Positions 37,102 through 46,490 of a DNA stretch of 64,000 bases are shown here, piece after piece. The notes below the pieces were generated by a model. It ran no database searches and was not told the DNA's origin. It saw only the letters and a list, made by a program, of their open reading frames with translations. Source of the stretch: CAZHGD01 sp964531735 (lineage in GTDB: Bacteria > Armatimonadota > UBA10988); assembly GCA_964531735.1 (NCBI GenBank), contig CAZHGD010000012.1, forward strand, positions 1-64,000, given 5' to 3'. Position 1 is the first letter of the stretch. The number at the start of each line of letters is the position of its first letter. A program made the position numbers and the translations under genes.

Positions 37102-38259
37102 ATGCCTTGGTGCTACTCGTCCGCTCTGGCGCTGGCCACCTGCCTGGTTGGCGCCGCCGATGCGCCGGCTGCGCCGCAGCCGTCGAACCAGGAACTGCTC
37201 GAGCAGCTCGAGCGCTCGTGGGACACGGTGGTCGCCACGTTCTGGTCACCGCGCACCAGTCTGTTCTACGTCACCCCGCCGGCGCAGGTGCCCAGCGCGG
37301 CGCAGTATGCCCGCCGCGAGCCGAACATCCACGCCGGCGGCACCGGCGGTGAAGACTGCGCCATGTTCGGCGGCATCCTGCTCTCGGCCATGTGCGACCG
37401 CTTCGAGGTGACCGGCGACCCGGCCACCGGTGACCGGGCGCGCCAGGTCTACCAGGGCTTGCGGCTGCTGGCCACGGTCCACGGCGAACCGGGCTTCATC
37501 GCCCGCGGCGTTTGCGTGGAGGATGGCAAGTCGGTCTATCCGGGCTCCTCGCGCGACCAGTTCACCAACGTGGTCCACGGGTTATGGCGCTACCACCGCA
37601 GTGCCATGAGCACCGCGGCCGAGCGGCAGGAGATCCGCGACATCCTGGGCGCGGTGGCCGACAAGATGGCGCGCGAAGTGACGGCCGAGAACGACTTCAG
37701 CTTCAGGTTCCTCGGCGGCGTGCCCGACAACCGGCGCGTGTCCAAGATGTGGCACGTCTATGTGCATGAAGCGGCCCGCCTGCCCATGTTCTACGCCGCG
37801 GCCTGGGACGCCGGACGGCGCGAGGAGCACCGGCAGCACTGGCGCGAGTACGCCGCGCCGGCGGTGAAGCAATCGCTCACCTTCGCCACCACGCCACCCG
37901 ACCTGCTCCGGCGCTGGGTGCCGGCCTACTCGGTGATCCAGATGCAGGTCTCGCTCGAGGTGCTCCTGGCGCTGGAGCCCGAAGCGGCCCTGGCCGGCGA
38001 GGTCCGCCGAGCGATGCGCGAGGTGGCCGAGATCGCCGAGCACAGCCCCGTCTACGATCTGGCCAAGCGCAGTGGGCGCGAGCGCGCCGAGGTGATCGAG
38101 GGGCAGTTGCTGAGCCCTGACTACACGCTCAGCGCAAAGCACGAGGGCTACTTGCGCCAGTCCATCGCGCGGCTGGACGCGAGCCGCGATCCCGGGGCGG
38201 TCTACACGCTGCTCGGCGCCTACTGGCGCGCGCGGCGCGCGGGGCAGCTCAAGCCATAG
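37102..38259 (+). CDS. Secreted (alpha/alpha)-barrel-like protein, unknown function
   Basis: This 385-residue protein has a signal peptide and is mostly helical, with repeated helix-turn-helix pairs and conserved-looking GGTGGEDCAMFGG, GSSRDQFTNVVHGLW and MWHVYVHEAARLPMFYAAAWD. The repeat layout suggests an alpha/alpha toroid, as in unsaturated glucuronyl hydrolases and related glycan enzymes; I cannot assign a family. AGGAG, overlapping the upstream stop, lies 6 bases before the ATG. It shares an operon with the DUF5696-like gene. Confidence 0.6.
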   Translation: MPWCYSSALALATCLVGAADAPAAPQPSNQELLEQLERSWDTVVATFWSPRTSLFYVTPPAQVPSAAQYARREPNIHAGGTGGEDCAMFGGILLSAMCDRFEVTGDPATGDRARQVYQGLRLLATVHGEPGFIARGVCVEDGKSVYPGSSRDQFTNVVHGLWRYHRSAMSTAAERQEIRDILGAVADKMAREVTAENDFSFRFLGGVPDNRRVSKMWHVYVHEAARLPMFYAAAWDAGRREEHRQHWREYAAPAVKQSLTFATTPPDLLRRWVPAYSVIQMQVSLEVLLALEPEAALAGEVRRAMREVAEIAEHSPVYDLAKRSGRERAEVIEGQLLSPDYTLSAKHEGYLRQSIARLDASRDPGAVYTLLGAYWRARRAGQLKP

Positions 38260-38402
38260 GGCGGCGCGGCGACGCCTGCGCCCCTTCCGACACGAGGACT
38301 CTTGCGGGGGGCGACGGCCTACGACCAGCCCATCCACGAAGGCGCGAACGCCGAGGACCGGATCCGAGCGGCGATGTGGGCCTGAGTGGACAGCCTGCCA
38401 GC

Positions 38403-38436
38403 CAAGGGCGCGGACCGAGGACGGTCCGCGCCCTTG
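38403..38436 (+). terminator. Long perfect inverted repeat, likely terminator
   Basis: Fifteen perfect pairs from CAAGGGCGCGGACCG to its complement close on an AGGA tetraloop and are followed by TGTGTGTGG. It lies 144 bases after the upstream stop and 70 bases before the next promoter. The DNA between 38260 and 38402 shows no other feature. Confidence 0.75.
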
Positions 38437-38507
38437 TGTGTGGTTGCAGTGCGTGCGGCATCGGCGCGCTCTCAAAGGATGGTCATACGACACTGTGCCG
38501 TCTTCCA

Positions 38508-38535
38508 TTGACATAAGCATCCATCATGCCATAAT
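38508..38535 (+). promoter_or_regulatory. Strong sigma-70-type promoter
   Basis: A perfect -35 box TTGACA (38508-38513) and a -10 box CATAAT (38530-38535, 5 of 6) are 16 bases apart. This is the best promoter match in the window and reads into the small acidic gene and the fusion gene. The surrounding bases are clearly more AT-rich than the neighbourhood. Confidence 0.75.
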
Positions 38536-38636
38536 GCCCGCGCATGCCGAACGGCCAGGATCGGCGTCGGGCGAACTGGCTGGGGGCATGACCTTGAGCA
38601 ACACAGACAGTCTGGCGTCGGCATCCTGGGTGGATC

Positions 38637-38876
38637 ATGTGCACAGTGGCAGATCTGGTTGACGAACTGCTGGGGCTCAGCGATGAGCAACTCGGTGCGC
38701 GCTACACCATTGTGGGCGAGGGGGCACGGGCGCGCCTGAGAGCGCTGCATTGGGTCCTTCACGCCGACGAGGTGGCGCTGGTGCCCGACGGAGAGGAAGC
38801 CCCGCTCGCGCCAGCCGCACCGGTGGCCGCAGGGACGCTGGTCGTCTACATCGAAGGCACACCGCTCTCGTTCTGA
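38637..38876 (+). CDS. Small acidic protein of unknown function
   Basis: This 79-residue protein is acidic with helices at residues 5-20 and 30-45 and a hydrophobic C-terminal beta-type end (GTLVVYIEGTPLSF). It has no signal peptide. Only a weak purine stretch (GGGTGG) precedes the ATG at 38637. It lies about 100 bases after the strong promoter and 80 bases before the large fusion gene, on the same strand. I recognise no family. Its size and position suggest a partner or substrate of the fusion protein, but nothing in the sequence proves it. Confidence 0.5.
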   Translation: MCTVADLVDELLGLSDEQLGARYTIVGEGARARLRALHWVLHADEVALVPDGEEAPLAPAAPVAAGTLVVYIEGTPLSF

Positions 38877-38956
38877 CTAGTGCCCCGACGATCCGCTCAT
38901 GGGCATTGCCGCGGCGGATTCCTGACAGTGCGAACCAGCGCGGTAGGAGGCGGGCC

Positions 38957-41362
38957 ATGCAGACGGTACATCCGCTACTCGTCAACCGTGAACCACACAG
39001 CAGTCAGGGGCTGCGGTGGCAGAAATTGGTGGAGCCCACGCTCGCGTGCATCCAGCCGGCATACGACGGCGAGTTGTTCATCGGCGACTGCCGCTTGGCG
39101 CCGTCGGAATGGTACCGCACCGAGGAGTTGGTCACGCGCGAAGAGAAGAACCGCTTCACCGTGCGTGGCTTCGTCTTCGAGCGCACCGGCGTCGACGGTG
39201 ATCGCCCGATTGGCTGGGTGCAAGTACGCCACGATGTGTCGGCCAAGCTCTGCCATGGCAGCCTTTGTGAGGCCCTGCTGGCGCCACCCAGACGGCTGAC
39301 CAGCCGGCTCTTCCGCCTCCAGACTTCCGAACTGGCCGCGGTGTATGGCGTGGCCGGACTGGATGTCGCCAGCTACGTCAAGCCACTACCCAATGCGGGC
39401 GCCTTCCTAGAGGCGGCGGTGTACATGGCCCTGATGGCTGCCGTGCGTTTTGGTGGGCGCCCGCTCGGCCCTATTGAGCTGGCCGTTGCCCAACGCCGGT
39501 TCCTGGCTCGTCGCGGCAGGCATCTCGAGGATGACGAGATCCGCTGCGGCCAGCTTCGCCCTCGTGACCTCGTGACGCTGCTCAGTGATGCCAGCCTAAC
39601 CGGGTGCAGCGCCATCCACCACGTCGCCAGGCTGGACGCCGGTGACCCGGCGGCCGACCGCGCCTGGATCGTCGAACTCACCTGGTATGTCAGCGCAGGC
39701 TTGCCGGTTCTGTGTCTCGTAGACCCGGCGCGCCTGCATCACACCGAGGGTGACGGAGCCGAGTCGGCCCACGCCATCGTGATCGTCGGCCATGGCCGCG
39801 ACGACCTTCGGCGCCAGACCCTGGTGTACATGGATCCAGGCGAGCTTTCTGGGCCTTATATGCAGTGCACCATTCATGACCTGATGGATGCCGCGAAGGG
39901 CTTCGCGATGCACAACGGCGGCACCATGCAGGCGGTCGTACTGGCGCCGCTGGGCGCGGTCGGCCCGCTCATCTGCGACGATGTCGGCCGGCTGCTGGGT
40001 ACAGACCCACGCCCGCTGGGCATGCAGGTGGAGTTGCTGGCGCGGAAAGAGATCGCGCCTCGCCTCGCGCACATGGCTTTCGAAATGAACCTACAGGCCA
40101 AGGATCAGTGGCCGCGCAACCAACGTGGGGCAGTGTCGGCCTGCGCTGAGGCGGTACGCGCCCGCCAACAGCCTGAGCCGGCCTACGCCTGGCTACTCAC
40201 CCGAATGATGCCACGCGAACTGCGTCGGGACCTCGCCGGAAACCAGGCTCTGGGTCTGGTTCTTGACGCCACCGACCCGGTGCAGTCTAGGCCGCTCTGG
40301 CGTCTGGCCTGGAATGCGGTCGGCGAAAGCGGCGGCGGTCTGGCGCTTGACCCGCTACGGCCTACCGGGGCCGCGGGCAGCATCAGTCCAGGTGAGCCGC
40401 CACAGCCCTGGCAGGGCTCGCCAGACCACACCCGGCGGAAGAAGACCACACCAGCCGTCATCACGTCATGCTTTGCGCTCGGCCTCGACGAGTGTTTCGG
40501 CACTCTCCGGGAGCTGGGTGTCCAGGCGGTGGACATCTACCTGCCATCCGAAACCGACGGCCCGCTCTATGGGCAAGCCTGGGACGCGACGCACCGGTCC
40601 ATGCGGCACGACTTCGTCCCACCCCTGGCCAAACAGATCGGCGAACTGCTGCGCCATCACCGCCTAAAAGTGGTGGCCATCACCACCTCATTCAATGACG
40701 TCGCGGAGCCGGTGATCCGAGACGAGCAGCAGAACGCTGTCAGTTCTCTGGTGGCCGCCTTGAGGCTGGCCGACGAGCTCAAAGTCGCGACCGTCGAGGC
40801 GCGGGCCGGGCTGTGTGTCTACCATGACACCCAGGACCGTCTCGTCTATGACGACGACGAAGGCGGCATCAAGCGCTTGCTGGCATCGCTGACCCAAGTG
40901 GCGAAGAAGCGGGCCGAGCTAGGCATCAGCGCGGTGCTGGCACTGGAACCAGAGCCTGGCGAGCTGTTTGTGCTGCGCTCCATCGCGCAACTACGCTCGC
41001 TCGCCCGTGCAGTCAACGAGAGCGACGTACTGGCCGGCGTGGTCGGGCTGAATCTTGACATCGGTCACCTGCGCATCTGGAACAACGGCGGAACCATCCG
41101 TCCTGACGATCTACTGGACGACAACCAGCAGCCACTCCTGCCCATCTACGGTTGTCACGTATCTGACCATATCCTCAGGCACTGGGCGGATCTTCCGCTG
41201 GGCACGTTCCACCGTACCGAATCACTAAAGGAGTGGCTGGACTTCTACCAGACATTCTGCCGGGCCAGCCGTCCACACGTTTCGGTCGAACTGGAACGTG
41301 GCGGTCCCATTCACACCGTCGGGCGAAGCTATCGGGCGCTCAGACACGCGCTCGACAGGTAG
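38957..41362 (+). CDS. Fusion of C39-peptidase-like domain and sugar-isomerase TIM barrel
   Basis: This 801-residue protein has two parts. The N-terminal half (about 85-335) resembles papain-like C39 peptidases: NAGAFLEAAVYMALMAAVRFGG matches the helix that normally begins with the catalytic Cys, here replaced by Ala or Phe. AHAIVIVGHG (His272) and YMDPGEL (Asp293) match the His and Asp. So it is probably a pseudoprotease or binding domain. The C-terminal half (about 500-795) is a xylose-isomerase/AP-endonuclease-2 TIM barrel with putative metal ligands in LALEPEPGE (Glu664), LNLDIGHLR (Asp701, His704), GCHVSDH and VSVELERGG (Glu778). AGGAGG lies 6 bases before the ATG. I know no described protein with this fusion. 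Confidence 0.6.
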   Translation: MQTVHPLLVNREPHSSQGLRWQKLVEPTLACIQPAYDGELFIGDCRLAPSEWYRTEELVTREEKNRFTVRGFVFERTGVDGDRPIGWVQVRHDVSAKLCHGSLCEALLAPPRRLTSRLFRLQTSELAAVYGVAGLDVASYVKPLPNAGAFLEAAVYMALMAAVRFGGRPLGPIELAVAQRRFLARRGRHLEDDEIRCGQLRPRDLVTLLSDASLTGCSAIHHVARLDAGDPAADRAWIVELTWYVSAGLPVLCLVDPARLHHTEGDGAESAHAIVIVGHGRDDLRRQTLVYMDPGELSGPYMQCTIHDLMDAAKGFAMHNGGTMQAVVLAPLGAVGPLICDDVGRLLGTDPRPLGMQVELLARKEIAPRLAHMAFEMNLQAKDQWPRNQRGAVSACAEAVRARQQPEPAYAWLLTRMMPRELRRDLAGNQALGLVLDATDPVQSRPLWRLAWNAVGESGGGLALDPLRPTGAAGSISPGEPPQPWQGSPDHTRRKKTTPAVITSCFALGLDECFGTLRELGVQAVDIYLPSETDGPLYGQAWDATHRSMRHDFVPPLAKQIGELLRHHRLKVVAITTSFNDVAEPVIRDEQQNAVSSLVAALRLADELKVATVEARAGLCVYHDTQDRLVYDDDEGGIKRLLASLTQVAKKRAELGISAVLALEPEPGELFVLRSIAQLRSLARAVNESDVLAGVVGLNLDIGHLRIWNNGGTIRPDDLLDDNQQPLLPIYGCHVSDHILRHWADLPLGTFHRTESLKEWLDFYQTFCRASRPHVSVELERGGPIHTVGRSYRALRHALDR

Positions 41363-41394
41363 ACTGCCTGACGCGGGCGAGGCGCCATCCGCTC

Positions 41395-43920
41395 CTACCT
41401 CGCCTCCAGGTCGAACAGGCCCTGCTCGCGGCGCTTCAGGTCACCGGGGCCCATCGGCCCGCCGGGCAGCACTTCGCGGGGCTTGCTGCCACGGCCGGGA
41501 CCGACGATGCCCAGTTGGTGCATCTGGTCCATGATGCGGCCCGCGCGGTTGAAACCGATGCCGTGGGTGCGTTGGAGACGCGACGTCGACGCGATGCCCT
41601 CGCGGCGGACGAAGTCGACGCACTCCCAGAACCGCTCGTCCAGGTCCATGTCCTCGACGCGGTCGTCTTCGGGTCCCTCGTCGTCGGCGGCAATCGGCTG
41701 AATGATGCTCTCGGCGTACTTCACGCGCAGCGTCGACGGCATCGCCTGCAGGTACTCCACCAGCCGGTGGACTTGGTGCTCATCTACGAACGCGCCCTGC
41801 ATCCGCTCGGGCTTGCTGCCGTCGATCGGGTTGTAGAGCATGTCGCCGCGGCCGATCAGGCGCTCGGCGCCGACTTGGTCGAGGATGACGCGGCTGTCCA
41901 CCTGCTGCGCCACGCTGAACGCCACGCGGGTACCGATGTTGGCCTTGATCTGGCCGGTGACCACGTTCACCGCCGGGCGCTGCGTGGCCACCACCAGGTG
42001 GATGCCGGTGGCGCGCGCGAGCTGGGCCAGGCGGCAGATGCTGGCCTCGACCGCCGCGCGGGCGAGCATCATCAGCTCGGCGAGCTCGTCGATGATGATC
42101 ACCAGATAGGGCATGCGCTCTTCTTCGTCCACCTGCTGGTTGTAGCTGGCGACGTTGCGCACGCCGAGGTCGTGCATGCGGTCGTAGCGGGCCATCATCT
42201 CGTGGACCGCGCCGCGCAACAGGTCGGCGGCGTCCTCGGGGTCGGTCACCACCGGCCGGTCGAGGTGCGGAATGCCGTCGTAGAGCGTCAGCTCCACGCG
42301 CTTCGGGTCGATCATCAGGAACCGCAGGTCGCGTGGCGACAGCCGGTAGATCAGCGAGATGATCAGGCAGTTGAGACAGACCGACTTGCCCGAGTTGGTG
42401 GTGCCGGCCACCAGTACGTGCGGCATGCGCGTCAGTTCGGCAATGCGGATGCCGCCGGCGATGTCCTTGCCCAGGACGAACGGCAGCGGACCCGGGGCGT
42501 TGCGGAACTCCTTCGACAGCAGCAGCGGGTGCAGGTGTACGGTCTCGCGGTTCTGGTTGGGCACTTCGATGCCGATGACGCCTTTGCCGGGCACCGGGGC
42601 CTCGATGCGGATACCGGTGGAGGCCAGTGCCATGGCGATGTCGTCGGCCAGCACGGCGACCTTGCTGACGCGGATGCCGGGCGCCAGTTCCATCTCGTAG
42701 CGGGTGACCGTCGGGCCGACCTCGGTGTTGACCACCTTGGCCTGGATGCGGAAGCTGTCGAGCGTGGCTTCCAGGCGCTGGCTGTTGGCCAGGATCTCGC
42801 CGGTCCGGTCGGGCGGTGGCGCAGCGCGCGGCGGCTCCACGAGTTGCAGCGGCGGGAGCTTGTAGGTGGTCGGCTCGCCGTCGGTGTACCAGGCCGCCTC
42901 GACCTCCGAGCGCTCCGGCGGCTCGGGCATGCCTGGCAGCGTGAGCTGGCGCGGATGGCCCTCGGGGTCCAACGGCACCGGCGGACGGACAATCCGTTCG
43001 GTTGGGTGCCAGCCGCTGGGCGTCTCGGCGGCGGTCTCCACCGGCTCGCCGACCGGCGGCGGAGCGGGGTTGAGCAGCGGCTCCGGCTCCGTGGCGGCAG
43101 GCAGCTCCGGGGCCGCCGTCGCGGCCATGGCCGGCGCCGTCGGCTCGGGCTCGGGCGCCACGGTCAGCGGGCGCGTGTCGCTGTCGTCGTAGTCGATCGG
43201 CTCGGCCGGATCGTCGCGCAGATAGAGCGGAATGGGCAGATCCGGCGGTGGTGGCGGCAACTCGGCCGGCGGTGCGTCGGCGATGGTGGCCCTGGTGCGG
43301 CGTGGCGCGCGCGCCGCGGGCGGCGCGGCGGCGCGGGCCGTCTCGGCGCGGCGTAGCGCGGCCTGGCGCAGCCATTCGCCCATGGCGTACCACAGGTCGC
43401 GAATCGGCCGCTCACTGCTCAGCACCAGTCCGGCGAGCAGCATCATGCCGAGCACGATGTCGCAGCCGACCGGCCCCATCAGCCGGCGGCAGACCAGCAC
43501 CAGCAGCAGGCCGACCCAGCCGCCGTGCTCCTGCACCGGCCAGAGCAGGGCCTGGCCGTTCTCGGCCATGGTCAGCTCTTCGTGCAGCGGCACGCGGTTG
43601 TGCCAGAGACCGGCGAGGGCCAACGCCGCCAGGGCCAGGCCGACACCGGAGACCGGCGCGGGCGGCGCGCCGCCGCGGAACAGCCACAGCGTGCCCGCGA
43701 AGAACAGCAGGAACGGCACGGCGTTGGTCAGCCGGCCGAGAATGAGCCGCAGCAGCTCCACCGTACCGGCCAGCAACGGCCCGGCGTCGGCCGTGTGCAA
43801 GCCGGCCAGGAGCAGCGCGCCGAGGGTCAACAGGCCCAGCCCGACCAGGTCGCCGCCGCGGCGCGACGGGCCGGGCGAGTCGGGACGATCCGTGCGTGGT
43901 TTGCGGTTCACAGAAGCCAT
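41395..43920 (-). CDS. ftsK: DNA translocase FtsK/SpoIIIE
   Basis: This 841-residue FtsK/SpoIIIE protein pumps DNA at the division septum and helps resolve chromosome dimers. The N-terminus has about four membrane segments (residues 20-180), then a Pro/Ala/Glu-rich linker (185-380) and the motor. The Walker A motif GTTNSGKS has its Lys at 512, and Walker B is YLVIIIDELAELMM. The C-terminal gamma winged helix (about 765-825, DFVRREGIASTSRLQRTHGIGF) reads KOPS-type sequences. The ATG at 43920 lacks a strong ribosome site. It is divergent from pgi. Confidence 0.95.
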   Translation of the reverse strand: MASVNRKPRTDRPDSPGPSRRGGDLVGLGLLTLGALLLAGLHTADAGPLLAGTVELLRLILGRLTNAVPFLLFFAGTLWLFRGGAPPAPVSGVGLALAALALAGLWHNRVPLHEELTMAENGQALLWPVQEHGGWVGLLLVLVCRRLMGPVGCDIVLGMMLLAGLVLSSERPIRDLWYAMGEWLRQAALRRAETARAAAPPAARAPRRTRATIADAPPAELPPPPPDLPIPLYLRDDPAEPIDYDDSDTRPLTVAPEPEPTAPAMAATAAPELPAATEPEPLLNPAPPPVGEPVETAAETPSGWHPTERIVRPPVPLDPEGHPRQLTLPGMPEPPERSEVEAAWYTDGEPTTYKLPPLQLVEPPRAAPPPDRTGEILANSQRLEATLDSFRIQAKVVNTEVGPTVTRYEMELAPGIRVSKVAVLADDIAMALASTGIRIEAPVPGKGVIGIEVPNQNRETVHLHPLLLSKEFRNAPGPLPFVLGKDIAGGIRIAELTRMPHVLVAGTTNSGKSVCLNCLIISLIYRLSPRDLRFLMIDPKRVELTLYDGIPHLDRPVVTDPEDAADLLRGAVHEMMARYDRMHDLGVRNVASYNQQVDEEERMPYLVIIIDELAELMMLARAAVEASICRLAQLARATGIHLVVATQRPAVNVVTGQIKANIGTRVAFSVAQQVDSRVILDQVGAERLIGRGDMLYNPIDGSKPERMQGAFVDEHQVHRLVEYLQAMPSTLRVKYAESIIQPIAADDEGPEDDRVEDMDLDERFWECVDFVRREGIASTSRLQRTHGIGFNRAGRIMDQMHQLGIVGPGRGSKPREVLPGGPMGPGDLKRREQGLFDLEAR

Positions 43921-44090
43921 GGGATACTCGCGGTGATTCGACAGCGACCGGGCTGGGAGGTTCCTCGGCGAGGCCGGCGAACGACCCGTCAGACACCGAT
44001 GAGCAGGGAGCACAGACCGCGCCTCGACGCCGGTTGACGCTCGCCGGCCGGGCTGCCTCCGGCCGCCATGTGGAACCAGGACAGAGCACC

Positions 44091-45548
44091 ATGGGCATCC
44101 AGTTTGAACTCGACTACCGCTACCTCATGACCGACCATGTCGGCGCGGCACACGGCCTGCGCGCCGATGACATCACGGCGCTGCAGCCGCTGTTCAACCG
44201 CATCCATCAGCAGATCGGCGCCGACGTCACGCCGGGCGGCAAGCACCGCGAGCTGGGCTTCTTCGACCTGCCGGACACGCAGGTCTCCGTGGCCGACGAG
44301 CTGGTGAAGACGGCCGCCGAGTTCAGCGGCCTGGCGGACGCGCATGTCGTGCTGGGCATCGGCGGCTCCTACCTGGGCGCCCGGATGCTGTTCGAGGCGC
44401 TCTGCCACAAGTTCCACAACGAGTTGCCGGCCGACCGCCGCAAGGCGCCGCGCATCTACTTCGAAGGCAACAGCGTCGACAACGACGCGTTTGTCGACCT
44501 GCTCGACCTGCTCGAGGGCCAACCGGTCACCGCGCACGTGGTGTCCAAGTCGGGCGGCACGCTCGAGACCGGCATGGCGTTCCGCCTGCTGCGCCAGCGG
44601 CTGGGCGACCGCGTCGCCGCCTGGGCGGTGACCACCGGGCACAAGACGCGACTCGACCGGTTTGTCGCGCAGCGGCAACTCCAAGGGCTGCGTGTGTTCG
44701 ACTTGCCGGACAACGTGGGCGGCCGGTTCTCGGTGCTCTGCCCGGTCGGCCTGTTCCCGGCGGCGATGATGGGCCTCGACGTCCACGCCATCCTCGACGG
44801 CGCCCGCGCCATGCGCGACCGCTGTGCGGCGACGGCCGACGTGCTGGACAACCCGGCCTACCTCTACGCCGCGCTGCAGTACCTGTCGCTGCTGCGAGGC
44901 CGCAACATCTCGGTGCTGTCGGTCTGGTCCAAGTGCCTCGAGTCCTTCGGGCTCTGGCTCGACCAGCTCTCGGCCGAAAGCCTCGGCAAGGATGGCCTGG
45001 GCCGGACGCCGCTGACCGCCGTGTGCACGCGCGAGCTGCACTCGCGCGGGCAGCAGCACCAGGAAGGCACGCGCGACAAGGTCGTGTGCAACCTGGTCGC
45101 CCAACGGCCGGGCCGCGAGCCGCTGGCGGCCGCCGCCGAGCCGGGCGACGATGAAGAGCGCGCCATCTACGCGTCCGGCCGCAAGCCGACCAAGGAAGAG
45201 GCGTCGGCGACCGACGGCTACTTCTACGCGGTGGGCCGCTCGCTGCCGGAGATCAACGATCTGGCCTACCAGGCCACCGACACCGCGTACGTCAAGGCGC
45301 AGCGGCCGGGCATGACCATGCGCATCGGCGCCATCGACGAGGCGCACCTCGGCGCGCTGATCTTCCTGTTCGAGCTGGCCACGCTGGTGGAGGGCCGCCT
45401 GATGGGCGTCAATCCGCTCAACCAGCCGGGCGTCCAGGACTACAAAGACTACCTGACGGGTTTGCTCGATGCGCCCGGTGGTGAGCGCTACGGCGCCGAA
45501 TGCCGCGCGCTGCGCTCGGGTGACAACCCGTTCGTGGTGCGCGCGTAG
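44091..45548 (+). CDS. pgi: Glucose-6-phosphate isomerase
   Basis: Pgi interconverts glucose-6-phosphate and fructose-6-phosphate in glycolysis. The 485-residue protein has two SIS domains. Visible are the phosphate-binding VVSKSGGTLET, GIGGSYLGARML, and the C-terminal GALIFLFELATLVEGRLMGVNPLNQPGVQ-type region; the segments EGTRDK and DVHAIL carry likely catalytic residues. Length is typical for bacterial members. AGGA lies 9 bases before the ATG. A hairpin terminator follows its stop by 19 bases. Confidence 0.93.
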   Translation: MGIQFELDYRYLMTDHVGAAHGLRADDITALQPLFNRIHQQIGADVTPGGKHRELGFFDLPDTQVSVADELVKTAAEFSGLADAHVVLGIGGSYLGARMLFEALCHKFHNELPADRRKAPRIYFEGNSVDNDAFVDLLDLLEGQPVTAHVVSKSGGTLETGMAFRLLRQRLGDRVAAWAVTTGHKTRLDRFVAQRQLQGLRVFDLPDNVGGRFSVLCPVGLFPAAMMGLDVHAILDGARAMRDRCAATADVLDNPAYLYAALQYLSLLRGRNISVLSVWSKCLESFGLWLDQLSAESLGKDGLGRTPLTAVCTRELHSRGQQHQEGTRDKVVCNLVAQRPGREPLAAAAEPGDDEERAIYASGRKPTKEEASATDGYFYAVGRSLPEINDLAYQATDTAYVKAQRPGMTMRIGAIDEAHLGALIFLFELATLVEGRLMGVNPLNQPGVQDYKDYLTGLLDAPGGERYGAECRALRSGDNPFVVRA

Positions 45549-45567
45549 GCCGGCCGAAGTCGCACCA

Positions 45568-45596
45568 GCCTGGGGTGGCGCGAGCCCGCCCCAGGC
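45568..45596. terminator. Terminator hairpin after pgi
   Basis: GCCTGGGGTGG (45568-45578) pairs with CCGCCCCAGGC (45586-45596), eleven pairs with one G-T, with a 7-base loop. It lies between pgi and the convergent rluD fragment, and it touches the last codon of that fragment. Confidence 0.7.
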
Positions 45597-45890
45597 TCAG
45601 GCGCGGCTGGCCGCCCACGCGCGCAGCGCCTCGCGGACGGTCACGTAGGCCGGTGGCGGCGGCACCTCGAAGCTCATCGGGCGGCCGTCGCGCGGATGCA
45701 CGAAGCGGATGCGCACCGCGTGCAGCGCTTGGCCGGGCAGTTGCGCCACCGCTGCGGCCACCGGTTCGGGTAACGGGCCATAGGCGGCGCGCCGTTTGGT
45801 GCCGTAGACCTTGTCGCCCAGCAGGGGATGGCCCAGGTAGTTGCAGTGGACGCGCACCTGGTGGGTGCGGCCGCTGTGCAAGCGGCACAG
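45597..45890 (-). pseudogene. RluD C-terminal fragment, truncated
   Basis: Only the last 97 codons of an RluD-type pseudouridine synthase remain, from CRLHSGRTHQVRVH to an in-frame stop. The catalytic HRLDKDTTG domain and the S4 domain are missing, and the frame upstream of 45890 no longer resembles the family. Its first 173 bases are identical to the intact rluD downstream, but its last 40 codons are clearly different (AVRIRFVHPRDGR against AWRIRFLHPSDGR). It is therefore the remnant of a related but distinct rluD allele, not a simple copy. Confidence 0.8.
45718..45890. repeat. 173-bp direct repeat, copy 1 (rluD fragment)
   Basis: This stretch is base-for-base identical to 47209-47381. It encodes part of the RluD C-terminus. 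Both outer flanks diverge at once. Confidence 0.9.
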
Positions 45891-45991
45891 TGGGCGGTGG
45901 CGCGGTGGGCCTGGCTTCACAAGCGCGGAGCGCCAGCGGCTGGGGCCGCAGACAAGTGCACTGTCACCAGAACTCAGCCCGTCATCGGCAG

Positions 45992-46402
45992 TCAGCCAAG
46001 AAGCGCGCCATCGCGATCGGTGGACTTGCCGCGAATCACGATCGGGCCGTCCCGTCGTATGGCGTTGTCGATGCACTCGTGACACCACATCATGTGCATG
46101 TCCGCGGGCGCCCCAGGAACGTCGTCACTGACGTCCAGGATCGCCGCATAGTCGTCCGTAGTGTCGAGCACCAGGCCGCATCTGCCACAACGCTCGAAGA
46201 AGCGGCCAGACATCTCGTCCTTCCACCTCAGCTTCAATGTTGCACCCTTTCGGGGTGTCAAAGCTGGGGATGGTCTCGCGCTACGGGCCGCATCAGGGAC
46301 CCGCACCTTCTCGCCGCAGCGGCACTTACCGATGACACCGGCCTTGTCGTCCGGGACGGAGTGTGTAGCACCACAGCCGGGGCACTTGAACTCGATCGGC
46401 AT
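45992..46402 (-). CDS. Double zinc-ribbon small protein
   Basis: This 136-residue protein has two cysteine-rich elements. FKCPGCGATHSVPDDKAGVIGKCRCG (about 5-30) is a zinc-ribbon opening of the MJ0042/zf-type, and CGRCG with CHEC (about 65-105) forms a second CxxC pair. GGGAG lies 8 bases before the ATG at 46402. The function is unknown; the first element occurs at the start of many predicted regulators. It lies between the two rluD 3' ends together with an ankyrin gene, so both are probably cargo of a rearrangement. Confidence 0.6.
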   Translation of the reverse strand: MPIEFKCPGCGATHSVPDDKAGVIGKCRCGEKVRVPDAARSARPSPALTPRKGATLKLRWKDEMSGRFFERCGRCGLVLDTTDDYAAILDVSDDVPGAPADMHMMWCHECIDNAIRRDGPIVIRGKSTDRDGALLG

Positions 46403-46490
46403 CGGAAGGTCTCCCGCTTGTCCCATGTCCCCCCCGGCACGGGCTTCACCGGCCCGTCGTTTTGCCCTCTCCGGCTTCGCCAGGGCTGGC

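Noticed and set aside
38957..41362. Active C39 peptidase of a RiPP exporter
   Set aside because: The catalytic Cys position is Ala/Phe, there are no ABC-transporter domains, and no leader peptide with a GG cleavage site is encoded nearby.
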